DNA of 64,000 nucleotides from Pomphorhynchus laevis (taxonomy: Eukaryota > Acanthocephala > Palaeacanthocephala > Echinorhynchida > Pomphorhynchidae), in the NCBI GenBank assembly GCA_012934845.2, contig WNNJ02000360.1, positions 1-64,000 of the forward strand, read 5' to 3'. The position numbers and the translations under genes are program-made. The notes below the pieces were generated by a model that made no database searches, had not been told where the DNA came from, and saw only the letters and a program-made list of their open reading frames with translations. Positions 49,296 to 59,550 of the stretch are shown here, one piece after another (the stretch's first letter is position 1; each line of letters starts with the position of its first letter).

Positions 49296-49643
49296 TTAAA
49301 AAATCTTTAATGTCTTTACGAATCCTTCATCTTTGCGATTGATAGTAGGATTTATCTCTCTGATGAATATCGCTTCTAGAATTCGTAAATTCACAACATT
49401 ACGTTCTTTCATTAAAGACTTTATACTATCAATTATTTCCTTTTTAGATACCTTAATGTTATGTTCATCTTCCATATGCTTCTTAATCGCACCGCTATAT
49501 GAATGTTGAGTCATTCGTGAATACAACCGTTGCGTCGTGTAACCAATATAAATGTTGTTAGAACTGACCTTACATTCAGCTTTTGGACATGTGAATTGGT
49601 ATACAGTGTTGTGCAAGGGTCTTTGAATCGTACAATTTTTCAA
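49296..49643 (-). CDS. PLE-G GIY-YIG endonuclease domain
   Basis: The 115-codon stretch contains HNTVYQFTCPKAEC, NNIYIGYTTQRLYSRMTQH (the GIY-YIG core with its Arg), SGAIKKHMEDEHN and LRILEAIFIREINPTINRKDEGF. The Glu of LEAIFI and the NPTIN block are standard in this nuclease of Penelope-like elements, as is the Cys pair near the start. It has no lesion. In PLEs this domain nicks DNA for priming. It was originally the C-terminal part of a longer RT protein. Confidence 0.9.
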   Translation of the reverse strand: MKNCTIQRPLHNTVYQFTCPKAECKVSSNNIYIGYTTQRLYSRMTQHSYSGAIKKHMEDEHNIKVSKKEIIDSIKSLMKERNVVNLRILEAIFIREINPTINRKDEGFVKTLKIF

Positions 49644-49925
49644 TATTGTGTGGCTAAGTTTCAGGCTGTTATAATATATTCAATTTTACTATCTTTTCTG
49701 ATGTAACTTCTTTCTTCATTATATAACGTAATTTGCTTTCTTGCAAACGGGATACAGATGTGTATTGGCTACAATAATACACTATTAATTCATCAGTATT
49801 TGTATTCGGCTGTCGCGCACTATGGTTCGTAGTTTTTAGAAAATTCCTAAGCATTCTGTCAACAAATCTAAATGGATAGTTATTATTAATAAGAATTTGT
49901 CTAATTCGTTCTTATTTAATATTAT

Positions 49926-50432
49926 GTAGACAACATTACGAGCATAGCTCAGAGTTGCTGACAAATCGATAGTCAAAATAAAAGAAAAAAACCAGTCAAC
50001 TATTTAAAATAGACTGTCGTTTAAAGATCTCACGAGTTGCCGCATTTACAATATCATCGCTTAAACGATTCCATGAATTTATTATTCGTTGTCCAAATTG
50101 AATCGTCCTAGAATGTACTATTCGTCGGCGACTAAGATAAAACGAGTGACCTCGCAAAGCTCGAGTTGATCGAATGTTGAAGAGCTCACGCAATACATGG
50201 TGTTCACTGTTAAATACCTCCCATACAAGACACAGATCTCGCGAGTCACGAATATCACATGACGACTGCATATTTAAAGACCGAAGACGGTCCTCGTAAG
50301 GAAGTTCTCTCAAAGAATGTACTAACTTTGTTGCCCTACGTAGCACCTTCTCAAGTCGAGTAATCTCATCTCTGGATAGAGGGTATGAACATTGAGAAGC
50401 ATATAACAAATTATTTCTTATGTAATTCATTC
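49926..50432 (-). mobile_element. LINE-J 3' fragment
   Basis: The minus frame 50430-49996 has LLYASQCSYPLSRDEI, LRRATKLVHSLRELPYEDRL, ALRGHSFYLSRRRIVHSRTIQFGQRIINSWNRL and FKRQSIL. It is a post-polymerase domain close to that at 47940-48325. The terminal hairpin GAGC-TAT-GCTC is at 49940-49950. Confidence 0.85.
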
Positions 50433-50845
50433 CAGCTACGGATGGACGAGTTGAACAATGTGGTTAGGAAGGGTGAGATAAAGGAGCAGATATTTTTGAG
50501 CAAATGAGTGGGAATCGGGTCAGAGGGAGAGGTTTTATTAGGTAATGACAGCAGAACCAAAGAGACTTCATCAGATGAAACGGGAAGGTGTAATAGCTCT
50601 GGGAGGGAAGCATTTAAAAGAGAAGCGAGGGTACAAGGGGGCTGTGGGTAGTAGGGAAAGTAAATTAGATAGCTTAGTTTGTAGATAAGAAGAGAATTTA
50701 TCAGGATTTATATTACAAGAAGTAGATGATCGTGAAAGAATTGAGTTTAAGATTTTCCAATGAGATTTAGAGTTGGAAGATGACTCGAGTTGATTTCGCC
50801 AAAAGATAGTACGTTTAGTACGTATAAGAATAAGATGTGAACGGC
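50433..50845 (-). mobile_element. LINE-C internal fragment
   Basis: The minus strand matches LINE-C ORF2 between the APE and RT: RTKRTIFWRNQLESSSNSKSH, the INPDKFSS block and NKTSPSDPIPTHL, ending near the fingers. By eye it closely follows 54190-53870 of the minus copy. It has neither 3' end nor hairpin, so it arose by rearrangement. Confidence 0.8.
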
Positions 50846-51515
50846 GTAGACATCATCGACATATCGAATGTAAAATGGCATTTTATTTTTGTCTTCTAAA
50901 AATATTTTTCTTTCCAAGTGACCCACATAAAAGGTTGGCTATTGTTGGTCTCAATACAGACTCCATGGCAACTCCATCAACTTGTTTGTATGTATCTCCA
51001 TTTGGACATGTAAATATAGATTCAGTTAAGCAGAGCTCAAGTAATTGTTTAAAGTGTTCTTTAGACAAAACATTAGTTTGAAGACTATTTTGTTGATTAT
51101 CACTGTATACGTATTCTAACGCCAGTTCAATGAAATCACGAATTGGTATGTTTGTGAATAAATCGCTAACATCCATTGAAGCCATTATACCGCTCGGTTT
51201 GCTTAAACGTAATCTGTCGACAAACTCACCACTTGATTTGCAGGTATATTCTTGTGGAACATGTGGGGTTATCATATCGTTAAGAATTTTAGAAATCTCA
51301 TAGAATGGTGTTTGGAGTGTTGAAATTATTCGGCGCATTGGCGGTGCTGTTTTGTTTTTATGTATTTTGGGGTTACCATGTAAGTATCCAGTTGATCTGT
51401 ATCCAGTAACTTTTTTAAAAATTCGTTCATTCCCAGGAAGATTTTTCTTAATATCAGATACAATCTTGTTCAATTTTTTGTCATAATATTGATAATATTA
51501 TCAACGTATTGGAAA
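50846..51515 (-). mobile_element. PLE-G reverse transcriptase part
   Basis: The minus frame 51473-50883 reads GYLHGNPKIHKNKTAPPMRRI, TPFYEISKILNDMI, SMDVSDLFTNIPIRDFIELAL and KQVDGVAMESVLRPTIANLL. Just after, in a changed frame, comes YIRYVDDVYAV, the catalytic box. These are standard Penelope-type RT marks (PKIHK, DVSDLFTNIP, GVAM, YVDD). The orientation is opposite to the endonuclease piece at 51562, so the two halves are inverted relative to each other. Confidence 0.88.
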
Positions 51516-51583
51516 ATATTGAAAAATTGTACGATATTGAAAACAATATCGATATTTTCAACAATATTGAAAAATTGTACGAT
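51515..51583. repeat. Junction filler with direct and inverted repeats
   Basis: AATATTGAAAAATTGTACGAT plus-sense occurs at 51515-51535 and 51563-51583 (21 bp; here the last base is included). GATATTG-AAAA-CAATATC and TTGAAAA...TTTTCAA fold-backs lie between. The second copy is original PLE-G sequence, as the minus copy near 49640 shows. The rest is copied filler at the turning point of the inverted PLE-G. Confidence 0.8.
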
Positions 51584-51703
51584 TCAAAGACCCTGGCACA
51601 ACACTGTATACCAATTCACATGTCTAAAAGCTGAATGTAAGGTCAGTTCTAACAACATTTATATTGGTTACACTACGCAACGGTTGTAATCACGAATAAT
51701 AAT
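51562..51703 (+). mobile_element. PLE-G endonuclease piece 1 (split copy)
   Basis: The plus strand encodes HNTVYQFTCLKAECKVSSNN and IYIGYTTQRL and stops at CAACGGTTGTAATCACGAAT. In the intact sequence at 49500 the next bases are GACTCAACATTCATATAGC. Those resume at 54817, so a 3.1-kb block has entered the PLE here. Confidence 0.85.
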
Positions 51704-52352
51704 TTATTTTTTTAATGGAAAAATTTATTTTAGTAAAACATACAGTCGAGGTTACCCGCAAGTGGGCCCAAAAAACGTTAGTTTAATAATAATTTTTTAG
51801 GTCTCATTTCAGACACCAGGCGTTTGTTTTTGTTAGCGCTACACCTATAAGTTGTCACAGCGAACATACATTTTTGCCATAGGAGGATGGATCGCTCACT
51901 GATGCGAGAGTTGCTAGTCTCTTGATGAAAGCACTTGCCTCCTTTGCTAGTCCGCCTGAGGTGGAAATTACGAACGGAATAAAGGTTCCTTTTTCGATTT
52001 CAATAATTCGCTCAATGTATTTATTCTTTTTTCTGTTTTCATTGTATTCAAATGATTGTGTAGGACTTCGGCTTACGTACGACTGGGCAAATGGGTTAAA
52101 TATTGTGACATCCAAAAATGTCCGCTCAGTCTGTGAGTGAGTAAGTCCAGTGCAAGATAAATCGGCTCTTGATCAGAGATCTCGTGTTATCGTTTGGTTT
52201 GAAAACTCGAATGTATCTGGAACAGTTGAGAGCATCGGTTCTGATTCTACATTCCGTAATACTTTACTGGCTTCGTCAATCAAGATATCTCTGATTATAT
52301 TATGTCGTACTATGGTCCGTCCTTTCCATTTGCACGACAGTAAGTGAGCTGT
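51704..52352 (-). mobile_element. RLE-family 3' fragment
   Basis: Reading leftward: LLSCKWKGRTIVRHNIIRD (knuckle end and RHN block), a variable region, SCTGL, RTFLDVTIFNPFAQSYVSRS, NRKKNKYIERIIEIEKGTFIPFVISTSGG and KEASAFIKRLA. The frame changes near 52120. The tail motif GGGCCCACTTGCGGGTAACC lies near 51751-51770 (minus sense). It is one part of the block that splits the PLE-G copy. Confidence 0.85.
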
Positions 52353-54808
52353 CGATAATAATAATACAATAATTTATTTAACGTGGCAAATGCGTGCAAA
52401 ATGCTCGCTTACATGACCACTAACAAACAAAAAAAGAACATCAAAGGTCACAGGCAATTAGTTAATTGTTGAAATGGAATTGGATTTGGCGTTTGAAGTA
52501 CGGCATATATGTTGATTTGCGGATCTGAATAGGCAGTTGATTCCACAAGAGAGGAGCAGCCATAACGAAGGAGCGGAAGCCAAAAGAGGTAGAGTAGATT
52601 GGGACATGTAATAGAAGGGAATTACGGGAACGCAGAGCACAATACACAGTACGAGAATTGTCGAGAAAAGGAAGGTTGAGAAATGAAGGGGTATGAGAAG
52701 TTATAAGGCGAAAAGCAATGATAAGAAGACGAATTTGAACACGACAATAAATGGTAGGCCAATCAAGAGAAACGAGATAGTGGAATGTATGATCAAAACG
52801 ACGAAGACGGAGGAGAACTCGGACGGGAGCGTTGATGATGCGTTGTAAAGGAAGAACAGTGGATTTAGGTGAGTTGGAAAATAGACTAAGACAGTAATCA
52901 AGTCTTGAGAAAAGAAGAGAAGATATTAGAGTCATACAAGAAGGGAAATCGATCAATCTACGAACTTGACGGAGGTTGCGGGTATCAAGGTAAATGAGCG
53001 TACTTTATCACTAACGAAAGGTTTAAGTGAAAGTCGGTTGTCGAAATAAAAGCCTAGGAAAACAAGATTATCAACGATAGGAAGAATTGTAGAATTTAGT
53101 GTTACGGAAGGAGGTTTTACGCCGAAGCTTCGAGGTAGGATCCACATAATTTTAGATTTATCAGGATTCAGAGAAAGGCGAAGGGAAGAAAGATGATTGG
53201 AAATTGAGACAAGACAGCTGGAAACAGAAACACTAAGATCATGAATACGATAAGCAGGTGCGTGAGCATAGATGAGAATGTCATCAGCATATTTCATAAC
53301 ATGGAAGTTAAATTTATGAGAAATCGAAGACAGGTCACCGAGAAGAAGAGAGAAAAGCGTAGGGCCCAATACGAAGCCTTGTGGAACACCGGTCGGGATG
53401 GATGAAGGATGGGAGAGAGAAGAGTTAGAATAGACGCGAAATGTACGGTTTGATAGATATGAAGAAAACCATGATACAGTGGGTAAAGAGAAGCCATAAT
53501 CATGACGAAGGCGATGGAGAAGAATCGAGTGATCGACGATGTCAAAAGCAGACGATCGATCAAGAGAAACTATGACACTACATAGCTTATGATCGCGCGA
53601 GATGAGTAAGTCATTATAGACTTTAAGACAGGCAATATCAGTAGAGTGATTAGAGCGAAAAGCGGCTTGGAATGGAGGAAATAAGTTAGAGAAATAGAGA
53701 TATGTGTTAACTTGCTTGAGAACGAGACGCTTAAGGAGTTTAGAGAGGGTTGGGAGAAGTGAGATTGGACGGTACAAAGATGGCAGTGAGGAGTCGAGAG
53801 ATTGCTTTTTGATAAGAGTACGAACAGTGGCGCATTTCCAGATGGAAGGAAATGTACGGCTACGGATGGAAGAGTTGAACAATTTGGTTAAGAAGGGGGA
53901 GATAGAGGAGCAGATATTTTTAAGCAAGTGAGTTGGAATTGGGTCAGAAGGAGAGGTTTTATTAGGTAATGACAGCAGAACCGAAGAAACTTCATCAGAC
54001 GAAACGGGAAGAAGGTGGAATAGTTCTGGGAGGGAAGTATTTAAAGAGAAGAGTGGGTACAAGGGGGCTACGGGTAGTAGGGAAAGTAAATTAGATAGCT
54101 TAGTTTGTAGATAAGAAGAAAATTCATCAGGATTTATATTACAAGAAGTAGATGATCGTGAAAGAATTGAGTTTAAGATTTTCCAATGAGATTTAGAGTT
54201 GGAAGATGACTCGAGTTGATTTCGCCAAAAGATAGTACGTTTAGTACGTATAATCATAAGATGTGAACGGCGTAGAGAAAAGTAGGAATCACGGAGATTT
54301 GTAGGGAGTGAGTTGGGAGAACGTTTAAGAAATCGATTATACACACGAAAAGAGTGACGGAGTCGACGCTTAGAAAGACTACAGTCAGAATCGAACCAGG
54401 GAGCATGGCGCAAGAACCGAGAGCATCGGAGTCGACTAGGCAGAAGTTTATTGATGATAGACATAAGTTCAGAATCAAACAGAATGCAGAGATCATCGGG
54501 AGAGATAGTTAAGAGGAAGTGAAAAGAGTGAAGAATTGAGTAAGGCTGTGCAGAGAATAGGGATATCGAGAAGTTTCCAGGGTCGACTTGGTGTGGATAT
54601 TGGTGGAGGCGGAGAAGGAGGATGGGGACGAGTAAGAGTAAGAGTGACAAGGAAATGATCGGACAAACCGGGATCAGTAATTGACAAGGAAGTATAGTCA
54701 TTGAAGCAGATAGGGACAGCAATGATGTCGAAGCCCGATGATGCAGAGATCATCGGGAGAGAGATAGTTAAGAGGAAGTGAAAAGAGTGAAGAATTGAGT
54801 AAGGCTGT
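52353..54808 (-). mobile_element. LINE-C, 5'-truncated in the APE domain
   Basis: The copy starts in the last third of APE and runs through a 589-codon frame to the C-terminus and 3' UTR. The terminal hairpin GCGTGC-AAAAT-GCTCGC at 52392-52408 has one mismatch. A frameshift near 52975 separates the RT from the C-terminal frame (52956-52462). A 66-bp stretch at 54484-54549 is repeated at 54741-54808 at the truncated end. By eye the 3' third is nearly identical to 21518-22030. Confidence 0.9.
52953..54722 (-). CDS. LINE-C ORF2, linker and RT
   Basis: The 589-codon stretch contains APWFDSDCSLSKRRLRHSF, RRSHLMIIRTKRTIFWRNQ, NKTSPSDPIPTHLLKNI, YRPISLLPTLSKLLKRL, AFRSNHSTDIACLKVYNDLL, SLDRSSAFDIVDHSILL, TGVPQGFVLGPTLF, MKYADDILIYAHAP and NPDKSKIMWILPRSFG. 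The palm boxes are FDIVD and YADD. The first 50 residues are out of register with the APE, so a shift also lies near 54560. It is otherwise a well-preserved RT. Confidence 0.85.
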   Translation of the reverse strand: MLSLSASMTILPCQLLIPVCPIISLSLLLLLVPILLLRLHQYPHQVDPGNFSISLFSAQPYSILHSFHFLLTISPDDLCILFDSELMSIINKLLPSRLRCSRFLRHAPWFDSDCSLSKRRLRHSFRVYNRFLKRSPNSLPTNLRDSYFSLRRSHLMIIRTKRTIFWRNQLESSSNSKSHWKILNSILSRSSTSCNINPDEFSSYLQTKLSNLLSLLPVAPLYPLFSLNTSLPELFHLLPVSSDEVSSVLLSLPNKTSPSDPIPTHLLKNICSSISPFLTKLFNSSIRSRTFPSIWKCATVRTLIKKQSLDSSLPSLYRPISLLPTLSKLLKRLVLKQVNTYLYFSNLFPPFQAAFRSNHSTDIACLKVYNDLLISRDHKLCSVIVSLDRSSAFDIVDHSILLHRLRHDYGFSLPTVSWFSSYLSNRTFRVYSNSSLSHPSSIPTGVPQGFVLGPTLFSLLLGDLSSISHKFNFHVMKYADDILIYAHAPAYRIHDLSVSVSSCLVSISNHLSSLRLSLNPDKSKIMWILPRSFGVKPPSVTLNSTILPIVDNLVFLGFYFDNRLSLKPFVSDKVRSFTLIPATSVKFVD

Positions 54809-54811
54809 TAT

Positions 54812-54964
54812 TTAACATTCATATAGCGGTGCGATTAAGAAGCATATGGAAGATGAACATAACATTAAGGTATCTAAAAAGGAAATAATTGATAGTACAA
54901 ATTCTTTTTGAAAAAACGTAATGTTGTGAATTCACGCTTTCTAGAAGCGATATTCATCAAAGAG
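54812..54964 (+). mobile_element. PLE-G endonuclease piece 2 (split copy)
   Basis: The plus strand reads SGAIKKHMEDEHNIKVSKKEIIDS, then a shifted and stopped remainder matching the intact LRILEAIFI region. It ends at ATTCATCAAAGAG. The sequence resumes at 59581 with AAAGAGATGAATCC. It is the middle part of the PLE-G copy that a LINE-C has split. Confidence 0.85.
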
Positions 54965-55022
54965 TTGGCTTTCTTGTTTGAACTGGTTTGAACTTTCTTG
55001 GCTGCTAAATTAACTACTTACA

Positions 55023-55258
55023 ATTATTCCTGTTTGTTCCAGATTATACCTGTCAGTTCCAGATTATTCCTGTCAGTTTCAGATTATTCCTGTCAGTTCC
55101 AGATTATTCCGGTCAGTTCCAGATTATTTCTGTCAGTTCCAGATTATTCCTGTCAGTTCCAGATTATTCCTGTCAGTTCCAGATTATTCCTGTCAGTTCC
55201 AGATTATTCCTGTTAGTTCCAGATTATTCCTGTCAGTTCCAGATTATTTCTGTCAGTT
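55023..55258 (+). promoter_or_regulatory. LINE-C leader array: 12 monomers of 20 bp
   Basis: Units of CCTGTCAGTTCCAGATTATT repeat 12 times with a few substitutions. The array starts 58 bases after the element's 5' end and stops about 48 bases before the ORF1 ATG. Some LINEs, such as mouse L1, use tandem 5' monomers as promoter. That role here is an inference from position. Confidence 0.7.
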
Positions 55259-55305
55259 TCGCTCGATACGCTCGCTGATTGAGCTCAATCTATCGATAAA
55301 AGGTC

Positions 55306-56631
55306 ATGCCTAAAAAGGCGCGATCTCAGATCCCTGTTCCTGATCAAGAATCTTCCACATCGGAATGCAATGATGGTTTTACCAGCTTTGAAGTTGGATG
55401 CGATTCCAAAGATTGTGATGTATGGACACTTAATTGTATTAAAATATCCGACCACTCGGTAAATAAGCGTAAACAGTTCACATGCGGTTTTTGTACACCA
55501 ATACGACTACTACAGTTATCTTTCTCCTCTTCTCCTGTATCACAAACGATCACGCAGACCAATGCTGTTTTAGATGTTGCCCTCGCATCAACACCTGACT
55601 TCGCATCATATAATCCCATTATTGAACCTACTTTCTCACACACTCCTCGTTCAACTACGTACCAAACTTCCATTAATCTTTCTCATTCTAACAATGCTAG
55701 CGGTAAAGCTTTTCATCTGGTACGTCCTCTTTCGTATTCCTCCCCTAATCTAAATAAATCTCAAACTTCTTTATTCTCTTCACGTATTTCTTACTCGACC
55801 TCCCCCGTATCACTTCTCAATAATTTACATCCTTCCATCAAAATCATTTCCAGCAACATTTCCGATCAACTGATTCAACACTCCATTCCTGTCACTCATG
55901 CCCCAACCTATCTTAATTCTACTTACTCTACCTCCCACGTAACACTTCCAAATAATTTACAACCTTCATTTAAAATCATCTCCAGTCACATCTCTGATCA
56001 ACCGATTCAACACCCCGCTCCTGTCACACTTGCTCCAAACAATATTAATTCTCTATCAAGCACCCCTGTCATTTTCACTTCTAACTGCTCATCTGCCTCG
56101 ACTCCTAGCAGCTCTATCCGTCCTCCAATTCCACGAAATCGTTTTCCTTCGCGCGATCGCTGTATAATCATATCAAACTTAAAACTTTCCGAATATTCGT
56201 CTCCACAATCTCGCTTCGATGATGATGTATCTGCTTTCAGGTCTATCCTCGCAACCATTCTTCCTGATGATAACCCATCCCTCTTCAATAATATCGATAC
56301 TGTATCCTTAATTCGTTTAAACAAATCCACTAAATCCAATCATCTCAGTCCTCCACTCTTGAAAATCGTTTTCCGACATAGTTCACATGCCTCTTCGGTA
56401 CTCTCCCAACGTTTTAAACTTCTTACCACTTCATCTAATTGCCGTATCTTTCCTGACCGCTCCCTTTCTAATATTGCCCAGCTCAATATAGCTCACATTG
56501 AGAAACATCGACGTGAAACAAACGGCGAGTCATCCTTATATATGCGTCAAATCAACGGAAATTTTTACGTTCTTCACACAAGGCCAAAAATTCGATCGCG
56601 TCCCATCTCTCCTCTTTGTCTTCTTCGCTAG
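55306..56631 (+). CDS. LINE-C ORF1 protein
   Basis: The 441-codon frame is intact from ATG 55306. Residues 20-65 hold FEVGCDSKDCDVW and QFTCGFC, a PHD-like zinc finger. A long Ser/Thr/Pro/Asn-rich middle (about 70-275) follows and includes two similar segments ending IISSNISDQLIQHSIPV and IISSHISDQPIQHPAPV. The end (280-441) has RDRCIIISNLKLSEY, VSLIRLNKSTKSN, LLKIVFRHSSHASSVL and LHTRPKIRSRPISPLC. The last blocks fit the RNA-binding C-terminus of CR1-type ORF1. The stop overlaps ORF2. Confidence 0.85.
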   Translation: MPKKARSQIPVPDQESSTSECNDGFTSFEVGCDSKDCDVWTLNCIKISDHSVNKRKQFTCGFCTPIRLLQLSFSSSPVSQTITQTNAVLDVALASTPDFASYNPIIEPTFSHTPRSTTYQTSINLSHSNNASGKAFHLVRPLSYSSPNLNKSQTSLFSSRISYSTSPVSLLNNLHPSIKIISSNISDQLIQHSIPVTHAPTYLNSTYSTSHVTLPNNLQPSFKIISSHISDQPIQHPAPVTLAPNNINSLSSTPVIFTSNCSSASTPSSSIRPPIPRNRFPSRDRCIIISNLKLSEYSSPQSRFDDDVSAFRSILATILPDDNPSLFNNIDTVSLIRLNKSTKSNHLSPPLLKIVFRHSSHASSVLSQRFKLLTTSSNCRIFPDRSLSNIAQLNIAHIEKHRRETNGESSLYMRQINGNFYVLHTRPKIRSRPISPLCLLR

Positions 56632-59504
56632 TCGATCTCGCTCCTAAGCATACTTTTCGGCTGAGTCTATTCAACACTCGCTCCATTCTTCATAAAGCTG
56701 ATATGCTCCTTGATATCTTTGATCAATTATCTATCGATATTCTCTGCATTACCGAATCCTGGCACTCTGACTCCGACGATCTTGCTATTCGTCGTCTATG
56801 TCGCCCTGGTTGTTCTCTAGTTGAATCAGCTCGTTAAATTACATCCCATACATTTACTGCTTCTAACCATGGCAGTATTGTTGCCATTGCTCGTCACTCA
56901 ATGTCTTTACGTAAAATCAACGTTAACATCCGTTACACTTCGTTCGAATTACTCAAATGCAGATTATCAACTCCTTTCCCTCTGGAACTTGTGATTGTAT
57001 ACCGTCCAGGTTCAGTTGCTCCATCACGTATCTTCTTTAACGACCTTGCGGATTTAATGTATCACTGTTCATTGTCTCATACTCCTTCTTTTGTTCTCGG
57101 TGACTTTAACATTCGTCTTTATCGCCCTGCTGACTCTGACTCTATCACTTTAACTAATCTTTTTTCTGATTTTATCTGTAAATTACTTTCAACAATCCCA
57201 ACTCATATTCTCGGCGGTTCTCTCGACATCATTGCTGGTCTGAACTGCTTCAATGACTATACCTCCTTATCAATTAATGATCATGGTTGGTCCGATAATT
57301 TCCTTGTCACTCTTACTCTTACTCGTCCCCATCATCTTTCTCCGCCTTTACCAATATCTACACAAAGTCGACCCTGGAAGCTTCTCAATATCCCTATTCT
57401 CTGCACGGCCTTACTCAATTCTTCACTCTTTTTACTTCCTCTTAACTATCTCTCTCCCGATGATCTCTGCATTCTGTTTGATTCTGAACTTATGTCTATT
57501 ATCAATAAACTTCTGCCTAGTCGACTCCGACGCTCTCAGCGCTTGCGCCATGCTCCCTGGTTCGATTCTGACTGTAGTCTTTCTAAGCGTCGACTCCGTC
57601 ACTCTTTTCGTGTGTATAATCGATTTCTTAAACGTTCTCCCAACTCACTCCCTACAAATCTCCGTGATTCCTACTTTTCTCTACGCCGTTCACATCTTAT
57701 GATTATACGTACTAAACGTACTATCTTTTGGCGAAATCAACTCGAGTCATCTTCCAACTCTAAATCTCATTGGAAAATCTTAAACTCAATTCTTTCACGA
57801 TCATCTACTTCTTGTAATATAAATCCTGATGAATTTTCTTCTTATCTACAAACTAAGCTATCTAATTCACATTCTCTACTACCCACAGGGCCCTTGTACC
57901 CTCGCTTCTCTTTAAATGCTTCCCTCCCAGAGCTATTCCACCTTCTTCCCGTTTCATCCGATGAAGTCTCTTCGTTTATGCTGTCATTACCTAATAAAAC
58001 CTCTCCCTCTGAACCGATTCCCACTCACTTGCTTAAAAATATATGCTCCTCTATCTTACCCTTCCTAACCACATTGTTCAACTCGTCCATCCGTAGCCAT
58101 ACATTTCCTTCCATCTGGAAATGCGCCACTGTTCGTCCTCTTATCAAAAAGCAATCACACGACTCCTCACTACCATCTTCGTACCGTCCAATCTCACTTA
58201 TCCCAACCCTCTCTAAACTCTTTAAGCGTCTCGTTCTCAAGCAAGTTAACACATATATCTATTCCTCTAACTTATTTCCTCCCTTCCAAGCCGCTTTTCG
58301 CTCTAATCACTCTACTGAAATTGCCTGTCTTAAAGTTTATAATGACTTACTCATCTCGCGCGATGATAAGCTATGTAGTGTCATAGTTTTTCTTGATCTA
58401 TCGTCTGCTTTTGACATCGTCGATCACTCAATTCTTCTCCATCGCCTTCGTCATGATTATGGCTTCTCTTTACCCACTGTATCATGGTTTTCTTCATATC
58501 TATCAAACCGTACATTTCGCGTATATTCTAACTCTTCTCTCTCCTATCCTTCATCCATCCCGACCGGTGTTCCACAAGGCTCCGTATTGGGCCCTATGCT
58601 TTTCTCTCTTCTTCTCTGTGATTTGTCTTTGATTTCTCATAAATTTTACTTATGTGTTATGCAATATGCTGGTGACATTCTCATCTATGCTCATGCACCT
58701 GTTTATCGTATTCACGATCTTAGTGTTTCTGCTTCCGACTGTCTTGTCTCAATTTCCAATCATCTTTCTTCCCTTCGCCTTTCTCTGAATCCTGATAAAT
58801 CCAAAATTATGTGGATCCTACCTCGACGCCTCGGCTTCGAACCTCCCTCCGTATCATTAAATTCTACAATTCTTCCTATCGTTGATAATCTCGTTTTCCT
58901 AGGCTTCCATTTTGACAACCGACTTTCACTTAAACCTTTCGTTAGAGATAAAGTACGCTCATCTACCTTGATACTCCGCAACCTCCGTCAAGTTCGTAGA
59001 TTGATCGATTTCCCTTCTTGTATGACTCTCATATCTTCTCTTCTTTTCTCAAGACTTGATTACTGTCTTAGTCTATTTTCCAACTCACCTAAATCCACTG
59101 TTCTTCCTTTACAACGCATCATCAACGCTCCCGTCCGAGTTCTCCTCCGTCTTCGTCGTTTTGATCATACATCCCACTATCTTGTTTCTCTTGATTGGCC
59201 TACCATTTATTGTCGTGTTCAAATTCGTCTTCTTATTATTGCTTTTCGCCTTATAACTTCTCATACCCCTTCATTTATCAACCCTTATTTTCTCGACAAT
59301 TCTCGTTCTGTTTACCTTTCCTTGCGTTCCTGTAATTCCCCTCTTTTACATGTCCCAATCTACTCTACCTCCCTTGGACTCCGCTCCTTCCTGGTGGCTG
59401 CTCCTCTATCGTGGAATCATCTGCCCATTCATATACGCCAATCAACATCTATGCCGTGCCTCAAACGACAAATCCGATCCCATTTAAACAATTTATCTGC
59501 TTGA
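56616..59504 (+). CDS. LINE-C ORF2: APE endonuclease and RT, one stop, YAGD box
   Basis: A single frame of about 960 codons with one TAA (56835-56837). The APE has FNTRSILHKAD, ILCITESWHSDSDD, GSIVAIARHSMSL, FVLGDFNIRLYRP and SLDIIAGLN. The RT has NKTSPSEPIPTHLLK, SSYRPISLIPTLSKLFKRL, FRSNHSTEIACLKVYNDLL, LDLSSAFDIVDHSILL, TGVPQGSVLGPMLF and, at 58665-58676, YAGD where every other preserved LINE-C copy has YADD. Loss of that Asp should abolish polymerisation. The listed start is TTG; the sister copy at 47131 uses an ATG seven codons further upstream, which is ATC here. Confidence 0.88.
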
Positions 59505-59531
59505 CTTTTTCATTTTTGTTTGTGGACTTGT

Positions 59532-59550
59532 AAGCGTACAGCTTGTTCGC
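59532..59550 (+). promoter_or_regulatory. LINE-C 3'-terminal hairpin (weak)
   Basis: AAGCG...CGCATTTGCCAC matches the 3' ends of the minus LINE-C copies, where the stem is GCGTGC/GCACGC. Here the stem is reduced to GCG...CGC. The downstream word ATTTGCCAC(A/G)TTAAATAAA is shared by all. Confidence 0.55.

Larger units (their letters stand above)
49129..49925 (-). mobile_element. PLE-G 3' part: GIY-YIG endonuclease and 3' UTR
   Basis: Reading leftward: YPFRFVDRMLRNFLK and a connector (49854-49669), then the endonuclease (49643-49296), then a 3' UTR with a hammerhead-like motif. The element ends near 49129 at CCACGTTTTGAA, the point where it stops matching the plus-strand copy at 59804. One frame change separates connector and endonuclease. 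The RT half is missing. A LINE-J fragment adjoins at 49926. Confidence 0.88.

Noticed and set aside
55344-56339. Minus-strand ORFs under LINE-C ORF1
   Set aside because: They are antisense to an intact ORF1 with a clear finger and conserved C-terminus, and have no matching motif of their own.
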